Source of the DNA: Devosia_A sp964399695
GTDB taxonomy: Bacteria; Pseudomonadota; Alphaproteobacteria; Rhizobiales; Devosiaceae
DNA: 64,000 nucleotides
Direction: 5' to 3'
Assembly (NCBI GenBank): GCA_964399695.1
Contig: CAYNRZ010000010.1
Span: forward strand, 62,001-126,000
The position numbers were made by a program, and so were the translations under genes. Below are positions 49,245 through 58,586 of this stretch, piece after piece. The notes under the pieces are model-generated. The model was not told where the DNA came from. It did not search any database and saw nothing but the letters and a program-made list of their open reading frames with translations. Positions within the stretch are counted from its first letter, which is position 1, and each line of letters begins with the position of its first letter.

Positions 49245-50033
49245 GTGCCGTTGCGTCCAAACACCTCATCTTTGCGTCGCTTGCGCCTGGCCATCCTGGC
49301 CGGTGTTGCAGCTGCGGTGATGACCGGCTGTGCCAGCAGCCCGATGACCACCGGCAGCATCGGGGGACCCGACTTTGCGGCGCAAAGCAGCGCGCAACGG
49401 GCGCAAGCCCTGTCGCAGCTCTCGGCCCAGTACAAGAAGAACCCGAACGACCGGACAACGACGCTGTACTATTCGGCCGCTCTGCGCGCCAATGGCCAGC
49501 CCGAGCAGGCCATCGCGGTGTTGGAGAACGGCGTCAGCGCGCATCGAAACGACCCAATCGTCATGGTTGCCTATGCCAAGGCGCTCTCGGCCGGCGGGCG
49601 GTTCGAACAGGCGCTGACCATCGTGGAAGGTGCCATCGATCCGACGGCCCCGGACTGGAACGCGCTGCTGGTCAAGGGTGCAATCCTCGACCAGATGGGC
49701 AAGACCAGCGAAGCGCGGAAGACCTATGAACTGGGGCTCAAGATTGCCCCGAACCAGCCGTCGCTCTACGCCAATCTCGGCCTCTCCTACGCGATGACCA
49801 ATGAACTCGACCTTGCCGAGGCGACGCTGCGCAAGGCGGTTTCGCTGCCTGGCGCCACCAGCCAGGTTCGGCAGAACCTTGCCCTGGTCATTGGGCTGCA
49901 GGGCCGCTTCGACGAGGCGCGGGCGCTGTTCGCGGCCGAGCTTCCGCCCGATGCGGTGGAGAGCAACATGGCCTATGTGAAGTCGCTGCTGACCGAGCAG
50001 AACCGCTGGGACCGTGTCCAGGCCGACGGCTGA
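49245..50033 (+). CDS. tadD: TadD-like TPR lipoprotein
   Basis: A 262-residue protein from the GTG at 49245. The lipoprotein signal ends VMTGCASS (lipobox Cys at about 27). Tandem TPR motifs follow (TTTLYYSAALRANGQPEQAIAVL; WNALLVKGAILDQMGKTSEARKTYEL; SLYANLGLSYAMTNELDLAEATLRKA, each in part). TadD is the outer-membrane pilotin-like protein of Tad pilus machines. It is convergent with tadC. Confidence 0.82.
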   Translation: MPLRPNTSSLRRLRLAILAGVAAAVMTGCASSPMTTGSIGGPDFAAQSSAQRAQALSQLSAQYKKNPNDRTTTLYYSAALRANGQPEQAIAVLENGVSAHRNDPIVMVAYAKALSAGGRFEQALTIVEGAIDPTAPDWNALLVKGAILDQMGKTSEARKTYELGLKIAPNQPSLYANLGLSYAMTNELDLAEATLRKAVSLPGATSQVRQNLALVIGLQGRFDEARALFAAELPPDAVESNMAYVKSLLTEQNRWDRVQADG

Positions 50034-50061
50034 TCGTTGCTGTCACTGCAGCCACAACGAC

Positions 50062-50090
50062 AAAGGGCGCCCGCAAGGCGCCCTTGTTGC
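50062..50090. terminator. Terminator between convergent tadD and tadC
   Basis: AAGGGCGCC-CGCAA-GGCGCCCTT, a 9-bp stem and 5-base loop, followed by GTTGCTTT on the plus strand. Confidence 0.75.
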
Positions 50091-50111
50091 TTTGGGGGGT
50101 TAAGCCCGCGC

Positions 50112-51116
50112 TCAGCCCAGGCTGACGCCATTGCTGAAGACGCGGATGATGGCAGGCGAGATGATGACGATGAACAGCACCGGCAGGAAGAAGACGATCA
50201 AGGGCACGGTCAGCTTGGGCGGCAAGGCGGCGGCCTTCTTTTCGGCATCCATCATGCGCTGCTCGCGGCCTTCCTCGGCCATGACACGCAGCGAAGTGCC
50301 GACCGAGGTGCCGTGCCGCTCTGCCTGAATCAGGGCCTGCATGACCGACTTGACGTTGTCGAGGCCGGTGCGGCGGCCGAGGTTCTCGTAAGCCCGAGTC
50401 CGGTCCTCAAGGAAGCTCAGTTCGGCAGTGGTCAGGGTCAACTCCTCAGCGAGTTCGACGCTTGAGGTGCCGATTTCCCTGGCCACACGCTTGAAGGCGT
50501 GTTCCACCGACATGCCCGCCTCGACGCAGAGCAGCATCAGGTCGAGCGCATCGGGCCAGGCGCGACGGATCGACTGCTGGCGCTTCTGCGTCTGGTTCTG
50601 CAGCAGCAACGTGGGCAGATAGGCTCCGATGAGCCCGAGAAACAGGGCGTAGAGCGCATTCATCCAGAGCGGCCGGTCGGCGAAGATGGTCAAGCTGAGA
50701 TAGGCGAAACTCAGCGCGAACAGCGCGAAAGGCGTGACGAAACGCAGGAACAGATAGGTCGTCATCGCGGCCTGGGTGCGATAGCCAGCACGGGCCAGCG
50801 CATCGGCCGTCTTGTCGTCCATGAAGGCTTTCTCGAGCGAGAAGCGCTGGACGACATTACGCATGTAGTCGCGGCCTGCGGCCTGGCGAATGGTTCGTGC
50901 AGGCCCCTCGCCCTGTGAGGTACCGCGGAGCCGGGCCATTTCCTCGGCGCGCAGCTTTTCACGCTCGAGCGCGACCCGCTTGATCCGCTGGCGGATCTTG
51001 CTGCCACCGGCAAAGAAGGTTGCGCCCAGCGTGAACACCATTGCCGCGGCGGCTATGGCGGCGAGCACGGCGGTGAGGAACTTGGTGTCGGTAAGGGTCG
51101 CGACAAGGTTTTGCAC
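50112..51116 (-). CDS. tadC: Tad pilus inner-membrane platform protein TadC
   Basis: A 334-residue T2SSF-domain protein. N-terminal span, then the core WPDALDLMLLCVEAGMSVEHAFKRVA and ALIQAERHGTSVGTSLRVMAEEGR, ending in a span (LTVPLIVFFLPVLFIVIISPAII). Forms the platform with TadB. Starts at GTG with AGGAG six bases upstream, 9 bp after the tadB stop. Confidence 0.92.
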   Translation of the reverse strand: MQNLVATLTDTKFLTAVLAAIAAAAMVFTLGATFFAGGSKIRQRIKRVALEREKLRAEEMARLRGTSQGEGPARTIRQAAGRDYMRNVVQRFSLEKAFMDDKTADALARAGYRTQAAMTTYLFLRFVTPFALFALSFAYLSLTIFADRPLWMNALYALFLGLIGAYLPTLLLQNQTQKRQQSIRRAWPDALDLMLLCVEAGMSVEHAFKRVAREIGTSSVELAEELTLTTAELSFLEDRTRAYENLGRRTGLDNVKSVMQALIQAERHGTSVGTSLRVMAEEGREQRMMDAEKKAAALPPKLTVPLIVFFLPVLFIVIISPAIIRVFSNGVSLG

Positions 51117-51125
51117 GGCCGGCTC

Positions 51126-52103
51126 CTAGATGTCGAACTGGACCATGCGGTTCATGATGAAGCCGCCCATGAACATCATGACGGCAGCGACGCCCAGGCA
51201 GATCTTGCCAATGTCGGTCTCGATCAATGGCAGCAGGTAGGTCGGGGTGGTCAGCGAAACGAGGATGGCCACGATGATGGGCAATGAACCGATGATGCCG
51301 GCGGAAGCCTTGGCTTCCGACGACATGGCCTTGACCTTCATCTTCATCTTCTTGCGGTTGCGTAGCACGCGGGCCAGGTTGCCCAGCGCCTCGGAAAGAT
51401 TGCCGCCGGACTGGGCCTGCACGCCGATCACCACGACGAAGAAGTTCACTTCGGACAGCGGCACGCGGTCGTAAAGCGACAACACCGCTTCCTGGATGGA
51501 CTTGCCCATCGACTGCTGGTCGAGCACGCGCTGGAAGTCAGTCTTGATCGGCTCCTTTGCTTCACGCGCCACCAGGCGCATGGAGTCGTTGAGCGGCAAA
51601 CCGGACTTGACGCCGCGCACGATGGCTTCGACGGCGTTGGGGAGCTCGTCGAGAAAGGCGGCCTGGTACTTCTTGCGTCGGCGGTTGAGATACATGCGCG
51701 GCAGCAGGTAGCCGCCGGCGAGGCCGAAGATCAGGCAGTAGAGCAGCTCGACCTGCATGACGAAGGCGACGACAAAGAGCAGCGCGCCAAAGATGATCGA
51801 GTTGCGGATGAAGCCGGCGGGCTTGAGCTTCATGCCCGCCTGGTAGAGGCGCGCCTGCAGCGGGATGTTGTTTTTCTTCTTCTCCAGCGCCTCGGTCTGC
51901 TGACGCAGGGTCTGCTGGATTTCCTTGCGGCGCGTGTCACGCGTGCGCGCATCGTTGTTCAGGCGGCGGTTGACCTGGATATCGCCCTGCAGGGCCTTGA
52001 TCCGCTTTTCGGCCCGGCCGCTACCCATCAGCGAAGGCACCAGCGCAAAGCCGGCGGCGCCGACTGCCACGATGGCCAGCAGGGCGAGGAGGATCGGGGT
52101 CAT
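51126..52103 (-). CDS. tadB: Tad pilus inner-membrane platform protein TadB
   Basis: A 325-residue T2SSF-domain protein: LPNAVEAIVRGVKSGLPLNDSMRLVAREA (in part) and VVIGVQAQSGGNLSEALGNLARVLRNRKKMKMKVKAMS (in part), with membrane spans at both ends. Follows cpaF with a 9-bp gap. Confidence 0.92.
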   Translation of the reverse strand: MTPILLALLAIVAVGAAGFALVPSLMGSGRAEKRIKALQGDIQVNRRLNNDARTRDTRRKEIQQTLRQQTEALEKKKNNIPLQARLYQAGMKLKPAGFIRNSIIFGALLFVVAFVMQVELLYCLIFGLAGGYLLPRMYLNRRRKKYQAAFLDELPNAVEAIVRGVKSGLPLNDSMRLVAREAKEPIKTDFQRVLDQQSMGKSIQEAVLSLYDRVPLSEVNFFVVVIGVQAQSGGNLSEALGNLARVLRNRKKMKMKVKAMSSEAKASAGIIGSLPIIVAILVSLTTPTYLLPLIETDIGKICLGVAAVMMFMGGFIMNRMVQFDI

Positions 52104-52112
52104 CTGGCCACC

Positions 52113-53597
52113 TTAAGCACCAATCGCCTCCCGGTGCTCGACGTTGGACTGCTCGAGCGCCTCGACGAGGTTGCTTTCCTCGTTGAAGTAGCGGGCACGC
52201 TCGGTGAAGTTCGGCTTGGTGATGCCCGTCGAGCGATGGCGCCCGATCAGCATGCCGTTCGAGTCTTCCCCAAGGATGTCGTAGAGGAAGATGTCCTGGG
52301 TAACGATGACATCGCCTTCCATGCCCAGCACCTCGGAGATGTGGGTGATGCGGCGGGACCCGTCGCGCAGGCGCGCCGCCTGCACCACCACATCGATCGA
52401 AGAGACGATCATTTCCTTGATGGTGCGGCTGGGCAGCGAATAGCCGCCCATGGTGATCATGGATTCAAGGCGGCTCAGTGCTTCGCGTGGCGAGTTGGAG
52501 TGCAGCGTGCCCATGGAGCCGTCGTGGCCAGTGTTCATGGCCTGCAAAAGGTCGAAGGCCTCGGGTCCGCGGACTTCGCCGACGATGATGCGCTCCGGTC
52601 GCATACGCAGGCAGTTCTTGACGAGATCGCGCATGGTGATCTCGCCCTCGCCCTCGAGATTGGGCGGTCGGGTTTCGAGACGGACGACGTGCGGCTGCTG
52701 GAGTTGCAGCTCCGCCGAGTCCTCGCAGGTGATGACGCGCTCGTCCTTGTCGATGAAGCCGGTGAGGCAGTTGAGCAGCGTGGTCTTGCCCGATCCGGTA
52801 CCGCCGGAGATCAGGATGTTGGCCCGGACGCGGCCGAGGATGCGCAGTACTTCGGCGCCTTCGGGCGAGATCGAGCCGTACTTGACCAGCTGCTGCAGGG
52901 TCAGCTTGTCCTTCTTGAATTTACGAATGGTGAGCGCGGCACCATCGATGGCCAGCGGAGGGGCGATGACGTTGACGCGCGAGCCGTCCGGCAGGCGGGC
53001 GTCGCAGATCGGAGAGCTTTCATCGACGCGGCGGCCAACCTGGCTGACGATGCGCTGGCAGACGTTCATCAGGTGCGCTTCGTCGCGGAAGCGGACATTG
53101 GTCAGCTTCACCTTGCCCGACACTTCGATGTAGCACTTCTGGCTGCCGTTCACCATGATGTCGGCGATGTCGTCGCGGGCCAGCAGCGGCTCCAGCGGGC
53201 CATAGCCAAGGACGTCGTTGCAGATGTCCTCAAGCAGATCTTCCTGCTCGGAGATCGACATGATGATCGACTTGAGCGCGATGATCTCGGCGACGATGTC
53301 GCGGATTTCCTCGCGCGCGGCTTCCTGGTCCATCGTGGCCAGCTGGCTCAGGTCGATGGAATCGATCAGCGCATTGAAGATGGCGGACTTGGTCTGGAAG
53401 TATTCCTTGTCGCGCGCCGCCGCTTCGGGACTACGAACATCGACGACGCCGTCATCGCTGCGTTTGGCATCGTTCGGGCGGCCAGCATCGCCGCGTGCCG
53501 CCGTGGCGGCCGGAACAACAGGCTTGACAGCAGGGACGGGCGGCGGGCTGCCTGCACCGGGAGTGTTGCCGCCGAAACTGGTACGCTTGCCGAACAT
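52113..53597 (-). CDS. cpaF: Tad pilus assembly ATPase CpaF/TadA
   Basis: A 494-residue secretion ATPase. Walker A ILISGGTGSGKTTLLN, Asp box ITCEDSAELQL, Walker B-like RPERIIVGEVRG and His box TGHDGSMGTLHSN. The first 75 residues are a Pro/Ala/Thr-rich low-complexity lead. Powers both extension and retraction in Tad systems. Confidence 0.95.
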   Translation of the reverse strand: MFGKRTSFGGNTPGAGSPPPVPAVKPVVPAATAARGDAGRPNDAKRSDDGVVDVRSPEAAARDKEYFQTKSAIFNALIDSIDLSQLATMDQEAAREEIRDIVAEIIALKSIIMSISEQEDLLEDICNDVLGYGPLEPLLARDDIADIMVNGSQKCYIEVSGKVKLTNVRFRDEAHLMNVCQRIVSQVGRRVDESSPICDARLPDGSRVNVIAPPLAIDGAALTIRKFKKDKLTLQQLVKYGSISPEGAEVLRILGRVRANILISGGTGSGKTTLLNCLTGFIDKDERVITCEDSAELQLQQPHVVRLETRPPNLEGEGEITMRDLVKNCLRMRPERIIVGEVRGPEAFDLLQAMNTGHDGSMGTLHSNSPREALSRLESMITMGGYSLPSRTIKEMIVSSIDVVVQAARLRDGSRRITHISEVLGMEGDVIVTQDIFLYDILGEDSNGMLIGRHRSTGITKPNFTERARYFNEESNLVEALEQSNVEHREAIGA

Positions 53598-53611
53598 TGC
53601 CGATCAGCCTT

Positions 53612-54889
53612 TCAGGCCCGCTTGCGCTTGAGGAACGAAGGCAGCTTGAGGCTCTGGCGCGCCAAGCTGCGCTCGGGCGTGTTGCGTCCGGTGACGTGCA
53701 TGCCCACCAGCTTGAACACTTCGTTCGCCTTGTGGGAGGCCGCCATCTCCGCGATCATCTGGCCGTTGTTCGCGGCGGTGCCGAATGTCACCGCGTCGAA
53801 GCCAACCTGGCCAAGCAGTCTGCTCTCAACCGAGCTGGCGAACTCACTGGCGGCAATTTCCGGGCGCTTTGGCATTCCGACCTTATTGATAACCAACAGG
53901 GGCTCGGACTCGGCAGGACGCAGTGACTTGATGGTATCCGAAAGGTTCTTGGCGTTGCGAAGATTGGCAAGATCGGGCTCGGCGACGATGATCACCTCAT
54001 CGACCGTGGCCAGAGTCTGCCGCACCCAAGCCGTCCACATGTGCGGAATATCGAGGATGACGACGGGAACGCTTTTCTGGCTGATCTCGAGCACCTGCTC
54101 GAACTCGCGCTCCTCGAAGTCGAAGGCCCGATCCAGCATGGCGGGGGCCGTGAGCAGACTCACGTGATTGGCCGCCTTCGAGGTCAGCCGCTCCAGCATG
54201 GTCTGGTCGATCTTCTGACTGTTGCCGATGGCGTCGACGATGCCGTGCGGTGGGTCCTGGTTGAAGTCGAGCCCCGCTGTGCCGAATGGCAGGTCAAGGT
54301 CGATGATCAGGGTGTCCTGCCGCAGGTGCTGCGCCACGGCCCAGGCGACATTGTGGGCAATGGTCGACGCACCGGCGCCGCCCTTGGCGCCGATGAAGCC
54401 GATGGTCCGTCCGATCGGCGCCGCATTCTCGGACGCAAACAGTTCGGTGATGATCGACACGATGGCCTGCGAGGTGGTCGGCAGGACGAGATATTCCGAG
54501 ACACCAGATCGGATTAGTTCGCGATAGAGCAGCACATCGTTGACATGGCCCAGCACGACCACGCGCGTGGTGGCGTCACAGACCTCGGCGAGGCGCATGA
54601 GCGCCGCGGGGATCTGATCGGGCGGGAGCATGGTCTCGATAATCACGAGATTGGGCGTCGGATTGGACTTGTAGGTCTCGATGGCGCCCTCAAGACCACC
54701 ATTGTGCGTGGTCAGTGCAACCTTGGACATCCGCCGGTCATGGGTGGTGGATTCGACCAGTTGCGCAGTCTGCGAGTTCTCGCAGAACGCCTGAATGGTA
54801 ATGCGCGGTACAAGGCGCGCCCCGCCCGCCACCTCGACGGCGGGCTCTTCCTTGGATTTGGCGGCCGGTTCGCGATTAAGGAAACTCAT
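53612..54889 (-). CDS. cpaE: Pilus assembly protein CpaE/TadZ
   Basis: A 425-residue protein. The N-terminal receiver-like domain (about 30-140; VIIETMLPPD at the usual Asp region) is followed by a ParA/MinD ATPase domain with the deviant Walker A FIGAKGGAGASTIAHN and switch region IDLDLPFGTAGLDFN. It places the pilus machine at the pole. Directly downstream of cpaC with 14 bp between. Confidence 0.92.
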   Translation of the reverse strand: MSFLNREPAAKSKEEPAVEVAGGARLVPRITIQAFCENSQTAQLVESTTHDRRMSKVALTTHNGGLEGAIETYKSNPTPNLVIIETMLPPDQIPAALMRLAEVCDATTRVVVLGHVNDVLLYRELIRSGVSEYLVLPTTSQAIVSIITELFASENAAPIGRTIGFIGAKGGAGASTIAHNVAWAVAQHLRQDTLIIDLDLPFGTAGLDFNQDPPHGIVDAIGNSQKIDQTMLERLTSKAANHVSLLTAPAMLDRAFDFEEREFEQVLEISQKSVPVVILDIPHMWTAWVRQTLATVDEVIIVAEPDLANLRNAKNLSDTIKSLRPAESEPLLVINKVGMPKRPEIAASEFASSVESRLLGQVGFDAVTFGTAANNGQMIAEMAASHKANEVFKLVGMHVTGRNTPERSLARQSLKLPSFLKRKRA

Positions 54890-54903
54890 TAGCCCTTACC
54901 CCA

Positions 54904-56382
54904 TCAATCCAGCAGGAAGCCGACAGCGCCGTGGTAGCTGCCGCGCATACCGTCAGAGCCCACACCGTAGACCCGCTCGATATGGCCGAGGAAAATCGCC
55001 TCGGCATCGTTGGCTAGCACCATCTCGTCGGTCGGTAGCACCGGTTTCTCGCCACCCTGGTCGTAGTAGGGGGTCACAAGGATAACGAGTTCGGTCTGGC
55101 TGTGGATGAAGTCACGCGAGCGGAACAGCGCACCGAGGATCGGGATGTCACCAAGGCCAGGCATCCGGTTGATCTGCTGACGGACCGTATCCTGCATCAG
55201 GCCGCCGATGGCGAGGGTCTGGCCAACACCAAGCTCGACAGACGTCTTGGCGTGACGCTCACGCGTAGCGGGGATGGTGATGCTGCCCAGCGTGAAGCCA
55301 CCCTCGGTGGTCGGCTCCGACACTGACGTGTCAACCACCAGCCCGATATTGCCATCGGACTTGATGGTGGGCGTGAACTTCAGCTTCACGCCGAACTGCT
55401 TGTACGAGTAGGTGACATTGCCTGCGTCGTCGACCGATGTCGGCACCGGGAACTCGCCACCTGCAAGGAACTCGGCCTCGGCGCCCGACATGGCGCTGAG
55501 AGTTGGCTCGGACAGCGTGCGCAACGCGCCGTGGCGCTCAAGTGCCGTGAGCTTGGCATCGATGCTGAGCCCCCCGGCGGCAAAGCCTGCCGTGATGGCA
55601 TTTGCAGTGGTGGTGTTGGACGCGCCACCCAGGGGTTGGCTGGAGACCAGACCGGTGCTGATCTGGCCCGTCTCAAAGCTGCCCGAGATGTTGATTCCGA
55701 GCTGCTTGACGGCCTCGCGCTGGACTTCGGCGACGGTGACCTTGAGCTTGACCTGTTGCGGCCCGCCCACGGTGATGACGCTTGCGACATTCTCCGGCGA
55801 ACCGGCGAACTGGGCCGCGATGGTCGTGGCCTTGAGCACATCGTCGGCGGTGGCCGCATGACCGGACAGCACGATGCGATTGACCGACTCGCCGTTGGCG
55901 TTCACGAGCGCCACCGATTCCACCGAAATGTTGGCGGTGGGGAGGAGGCGGGTAAACGCCTCGCTGAGTGCTGCGCCGACTGTGGATGTCGCACCGCGGA
56001 TCGAAACGTCGAGCACGACGATGGTGCGGCCGGCGGCATCGAGGAAGAAGATGTTGGTGACGCCGGGCGCGCCGGCTGACTGGATGACCGCGCGGCGCTT
56101 CGAGCGCATGGCGGCGCTGGCGGTGCCGGGTTGCGAGACGATCACCTCGCTGACATCCACCGGGAAATCGACGATCATCGATTTGCCCAGGCCGATTGTC
56201 ACTTTCTGGTTGCTGCCGAAACTCTCGGCCGTGACGTTGATGTGGGTGGTCTCCGCGGCGAGGGGGACGCCCATCTGCGTTGCCACAACAATTCCGGTCG
56301 CCAGCAGCAGGACGAGACCGGCCGAGCGGAGGGCGGCGCCAAAGGTCGAGCGCCTGGCCCGGCGGATCGCTGCATCAAACAT
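54904..56382 (-). CDS. cpaC: Outer-membrane secretin CpaC/RcpA
   Basis: A 492-residue secretin. Signal peptide, T2SS/T3SS pilus N-domain (VTIGLGKSMIVDFPVDVSEVIVSQPGTA in part), BON-like middle, and the secretin core with VELGVGQTLAIGGLMQD, LGDIPILGALFRS and TELVILVTPYYD. ATG 56382 has GAGGA seven bases upstream; an ATG at 56400 and TTG at 56403 overlap the cpaB stop. No cpaD gene follows. Confidence 0.92.
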   Translation of the reverse strand: MFDAAIRRARRSTFGAALRSAGLVLLLATGIVVATQMGVPLAAETTHINVTAESFGSNQKVTIGLGKSMIVDFPVDVSEVIVSQPGTASAAMRSKRRAVIQSAGAPGVTNIFFLDAAGRTIVVLDVSIRGATSTVGAALSEAFTRLLPTANISVESVALVNANGESVNRIVLSGHAATADDVLKATTIAAQFAGSPENVASVITVGGPQQVKLKVTVAEVQREAVKQLGINISGSFETGQISTGLVSSQPLGGASNTTTANAITAGFAAGGLSIDAKLTALERHGALRTLSEPTLSAMSGAEAEFLAGGEFPVPTSVDDAGNVTYSYKQFGVKLKFTPTIKSDGNIGLVVDTSVSEPTTEGGFTLGSITIPATRERHAKTSVELGVGQTLAIGGLMQDTVRQQINRMPGLGDIPILGALFRSRDFIHSQTELVILVTPYYDQGGEKPVLPTDEMVLANDAEAIFLGHIERVYGVGSDGMRGSYHGAVGFLLD

Positions 56383-56399
56383 GGTGTGTTCCTCGCGCA

Positions 56400-57281
56400 T
56401 CAATTCGCCTGCTCTTCCATTTCGGCCGCTTCGTCGTCGCTGAAGGAGGCTGCCTCGACATTGGCTGCACTATCTGGCGAGGCCGTCATGACGTCACTGT
56501 CGCGTCCAGCCTTGATGAGCCGGATGGAGCGGCTGGTGGCTTCGCGCACCAGTTCCTCGGAAGCGACCTGGTAGTCGGCCATTGAGCGCAGAACGAGCGA
56601 GAGCGAGCCGATCTGGGTGGAGTTGATCACCAGTTCGCCCTGCTCGGGGGTCAACTCGAGAGTCGCGATGGCGGCGTCCTGGAACACGTCCGCGCTGGGA
56701 TTTTCGGGATCGGCCGGGGAGCCAGAGGTTCCCGCCTCGCCCAGTCGACGGTTGATGGCAAGAATCTTGACGTTGGCGAGGATGGTCTGGCTGATCTTGC
56801 CGCCATCGGAGTCCCGCGACAGGACGACGTCTACCCGGTCGTTCGGGAAGATGTAGCCGCCCGATGCTGCCTCGGCGCTGACCTCGACCGAGACGCCACG
56901 CATGCCCTTGGCGAGGACGGCCGAGAGATAGCCCTGCGCGCTGCGCACGAGCTTGCTCTCCATGATCGGCTCGCCGGGGAAGAATTCGAAGCGGGCCACT
57001 GCCTCGGCAAGTTGCTCGACGGCATCGGGGAGCACTTCCTTGGTGACGTATTCGGGGCGGACGGCCAGTTCCGGCCAATCCTGCCACTCGACGGCGTCCT
57101 CGCCGAGACGCTGCCCGACACCGATGGCGGTCTTAGCCACCAGGATCTGGGCCTTCTTTTCCTCAATGATGGTTGGGGCCTGGGCCACCTGCTGCGGCGC
57201 ATCGTTGCGGGTGGCGAGAAAAGCCGCGAGACCACCGGCGATCAGCGCAACCAGCAGCAGGATGATACGCGACGCTCGCAT
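56400..57281 (-). CDS. cpaB: Flp pilus assembly protein CpaB/RcpC
   Basis: A 293-residue protein with an N-terminal span (RIILLLVALIAGGLAAFLA), a SAF domain (ILVAKTAIGVGQRLGEDAVEWQDWP in part) and the RcpC domain with GMRGVSVEVSAEAASGGYIFPNDRVDVVL (in part). The C-terminus is acidic (DDEAAEMEEQAN). ATG 57281 was chosen because upstream residues would precede the span oddly. Confidence 0.92.
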   Translation of the reverse strand: MRASRIILLLVALIAGGLAAFLATRNDAPQQVAQAPTIIEEKKAQILVAKTAIGVGQRLGEDAVEWQDWPELAVRPEYVTKEVLPDAVEQLAEAVARFEFFPGEPIMESKLVRSAQGYLSAVLAKGMRGVSVEVSAEAASGGYIFPNDRVDVVLSRDSDGGKISQTILANVKILAINRRLGEAGTSGSPADPENPSADVFQDAAIATLELTPEQGELVINSTQIGSLSLVLRSMADYQVASEELVREATSRSIRLIKAGRDSDVMTASPDSAANVEAASFSDDEAAEMEEQAN

Positions 57282-57347
57282 GGGTTGAACTCCACTCGGA
57301 GAGGCGCACTGCGCCCGGTTACTGCCGCCGACTATCGGCACAAACGG

Positions 57348-57362
57348 TCAAGTTTTGGTTAA
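57348..57362. promoter_or_regulatory. CtrA-like site upstream of cpaB
   Basis: TCAA-N7-TTAA, one mismatch to TTAA-N7-TTAA, 66 bases before the cpaB ATG. Confidence 0.4.
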
Positions 57363-57404
57363 TCGAGCGTTGTTCCGCACGGTTAACAGAAGGTTACTTG
57401 CGGC

Positions 57405-57917
57405 TCAGGCCACAAAACTGCGGAAGATGATGCTCTGCGAGTAGACGAGCAGACCGGCGGCCGCGAGTGCGATGCCATAAGGGACACCGGTCTTCTGGTT
57501 GTGGAGGCGATCGATCCAGGCGATGCGGCGGATGTTGTCGGGCAACGGCCAGCGACGGGCGGCAAGCAGGATCATGGTCAACGCGCCCCCGAGCAGCGAG
57601 GCATAGATGATGTAGGGCAGCATCATGCCGAAACCGAGCCAGAGGGTCGTGGCGGCAGCGAGCTTGGCATCGCCTCCGCCAATCCAGCCGAGGGCGAAGA
57701 AGGCGAAGCCCGCGACCAGCACGATGGCAGCGCAAGCAAAGTGCATGCCGATGACTTCCAGCGGCAGCCCAACGAGAAGAGCCAAGGCGAGGAAACCGAG
57801 GACGAGGGCCAGGACCAGCTTGTTGGAGATCCGCATGGTCAGCAGATCCGAGGAGGCGGCAAAGGCCATCAACAGCGGAAAGACCAAGAGGGCAACGATG
57901 GAGACAAACGAGGGCAT
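57405..57917 (-). CDS. cpaA: Prepilin peptidase CpaA/TadV
   Basis: A 170-residue, very hydrophobic aspartyl peptidase of the short A24A type. Catalytic Asp residues are in SSDLLTMRISN (near 23) and GGGDAKLAAA (near 83). It cleaves the Flp prepilin and TadE-like pseudopilins at the inner membrane. Lies between flp and cpaB. Confidence 0.92.
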   Translation of the reverse strand: MPSFVSIVALLVFPLLMAFAASSDLLTMRISNKLVLALVLGFLALALLVGLPLEVIGMHFACAAIVLVAGFAFFALGWIGGGDAKLAAATTLWLGFGMMLPYIIYASLLGGALTMILLAARRWPLPDNIRRIAWIDRLHNQKTGVPYGIALAAAGLLVYSQSIIFRSFVA

Positions 57918-57986
57918 GATGGAGCGCGTTCAGGAGGCCGAAGCGGCGACGCACCCAATGTCGCGGAGTTATGGTTAACAATCCGC

Positions 57987-58023
57987 CAAAATGGCAGCGA
58001 GGGGGCCGTGGGCCCCCTCGCTG
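57987..58023 (-). terminator. Strong terminator after flp
   Basis: CAGCGAGGGGGCC-GTG-GGCCCCCTCGCTG, a perfect 13-bp stem with a 3-base loop. Read on the minus strand, CCATTTTGG follows. It lets pilin be made in excess of the downstream cpaA gene. Confidence 0.82.
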
Positions 58024-58048
58024 TAAACCTGCCCAGTGGGCGATGCGA

Positions 58049-58219
58049 TCAGGTCGCGTCGTCGAGCTGGGTGGAGATGCGGTTGAACAGGCCCGACAGG
58101 CTGCCGCCAAGAGTGGTCGCGGCGGCGATGATGCCGACGGCGATGAGCGCGGCAATCAGGCCGTACTCGATCGCGGTGGCGCCGGACTCGTCATTCACGA
58201 AACGAGCGAGAGTATTCAT
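58049..58219 (-). CDS. flp: Flp-type pilin
   Basis: A 56-residue pilin. Short basic leader, then DESGATAIEYGLIAALIAVG: cleavage after Gly, and the Glu5/Tyr6 motif of Flp pilins. The hydrophobic run is followed by a small hydrophilic tail (LSGLFNRISTQLDDAT). AAGGAG lies before the ATG at 58219. Main subunit of the Tad pilus. Confidence 0.95.
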   Translation of the reverse strand: MNTLARFVNDESGATAIEYGLIAALIAVGIIAAATTLGGSLSGLFNRISTQLDDAT

Positions 58220-58586
58220 AGGTTGGCTCCTTGCACACGTCATTGAGTGACCACATCTTCAGATGTGTCATCACCGTTCGACACGTCACACATCGAACAT
58301 GGCGTCACGCTATCGGCGGTCCCTTGAAATTGCGTTAATTCGGCAGCCTGTCAGGCCCGGATTGCCTGGTGTTTGCGGTATCCTGAACGCGCGGTAAAGC
58401 AACTGACAAATATTGTATCGAATGTAGCCCAAGCGGTGCTTGGCGGAGACAAGTGCCGGCCGGCGTAGGCGGCATCGTCACTGCCGGAGTTCGGGCACCA
58501 GTGGCATGCTGACGCCGTTTGCCAAATCTTCACCATTCCGCGCAACACTCCGTTTGCCATTCGTATCCGTGACAAGGGTTGGTCAC
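58220..58586. promoter_or_regulatory. Divergent region between flp and the secretin-N gene
   Basis: 367 bp with no gene seen. It must hold promoters for flp and the gene at 58587. A dyad ACATCT-TC-AGATGT lies at 58252-58265, 33 bases before the flp ATG. A CtrA-like TTGA-N7-TTAA (one mismatch) is at 58324-58338. No clear sigma-70 boxes were chosen. Confidence 0.45.
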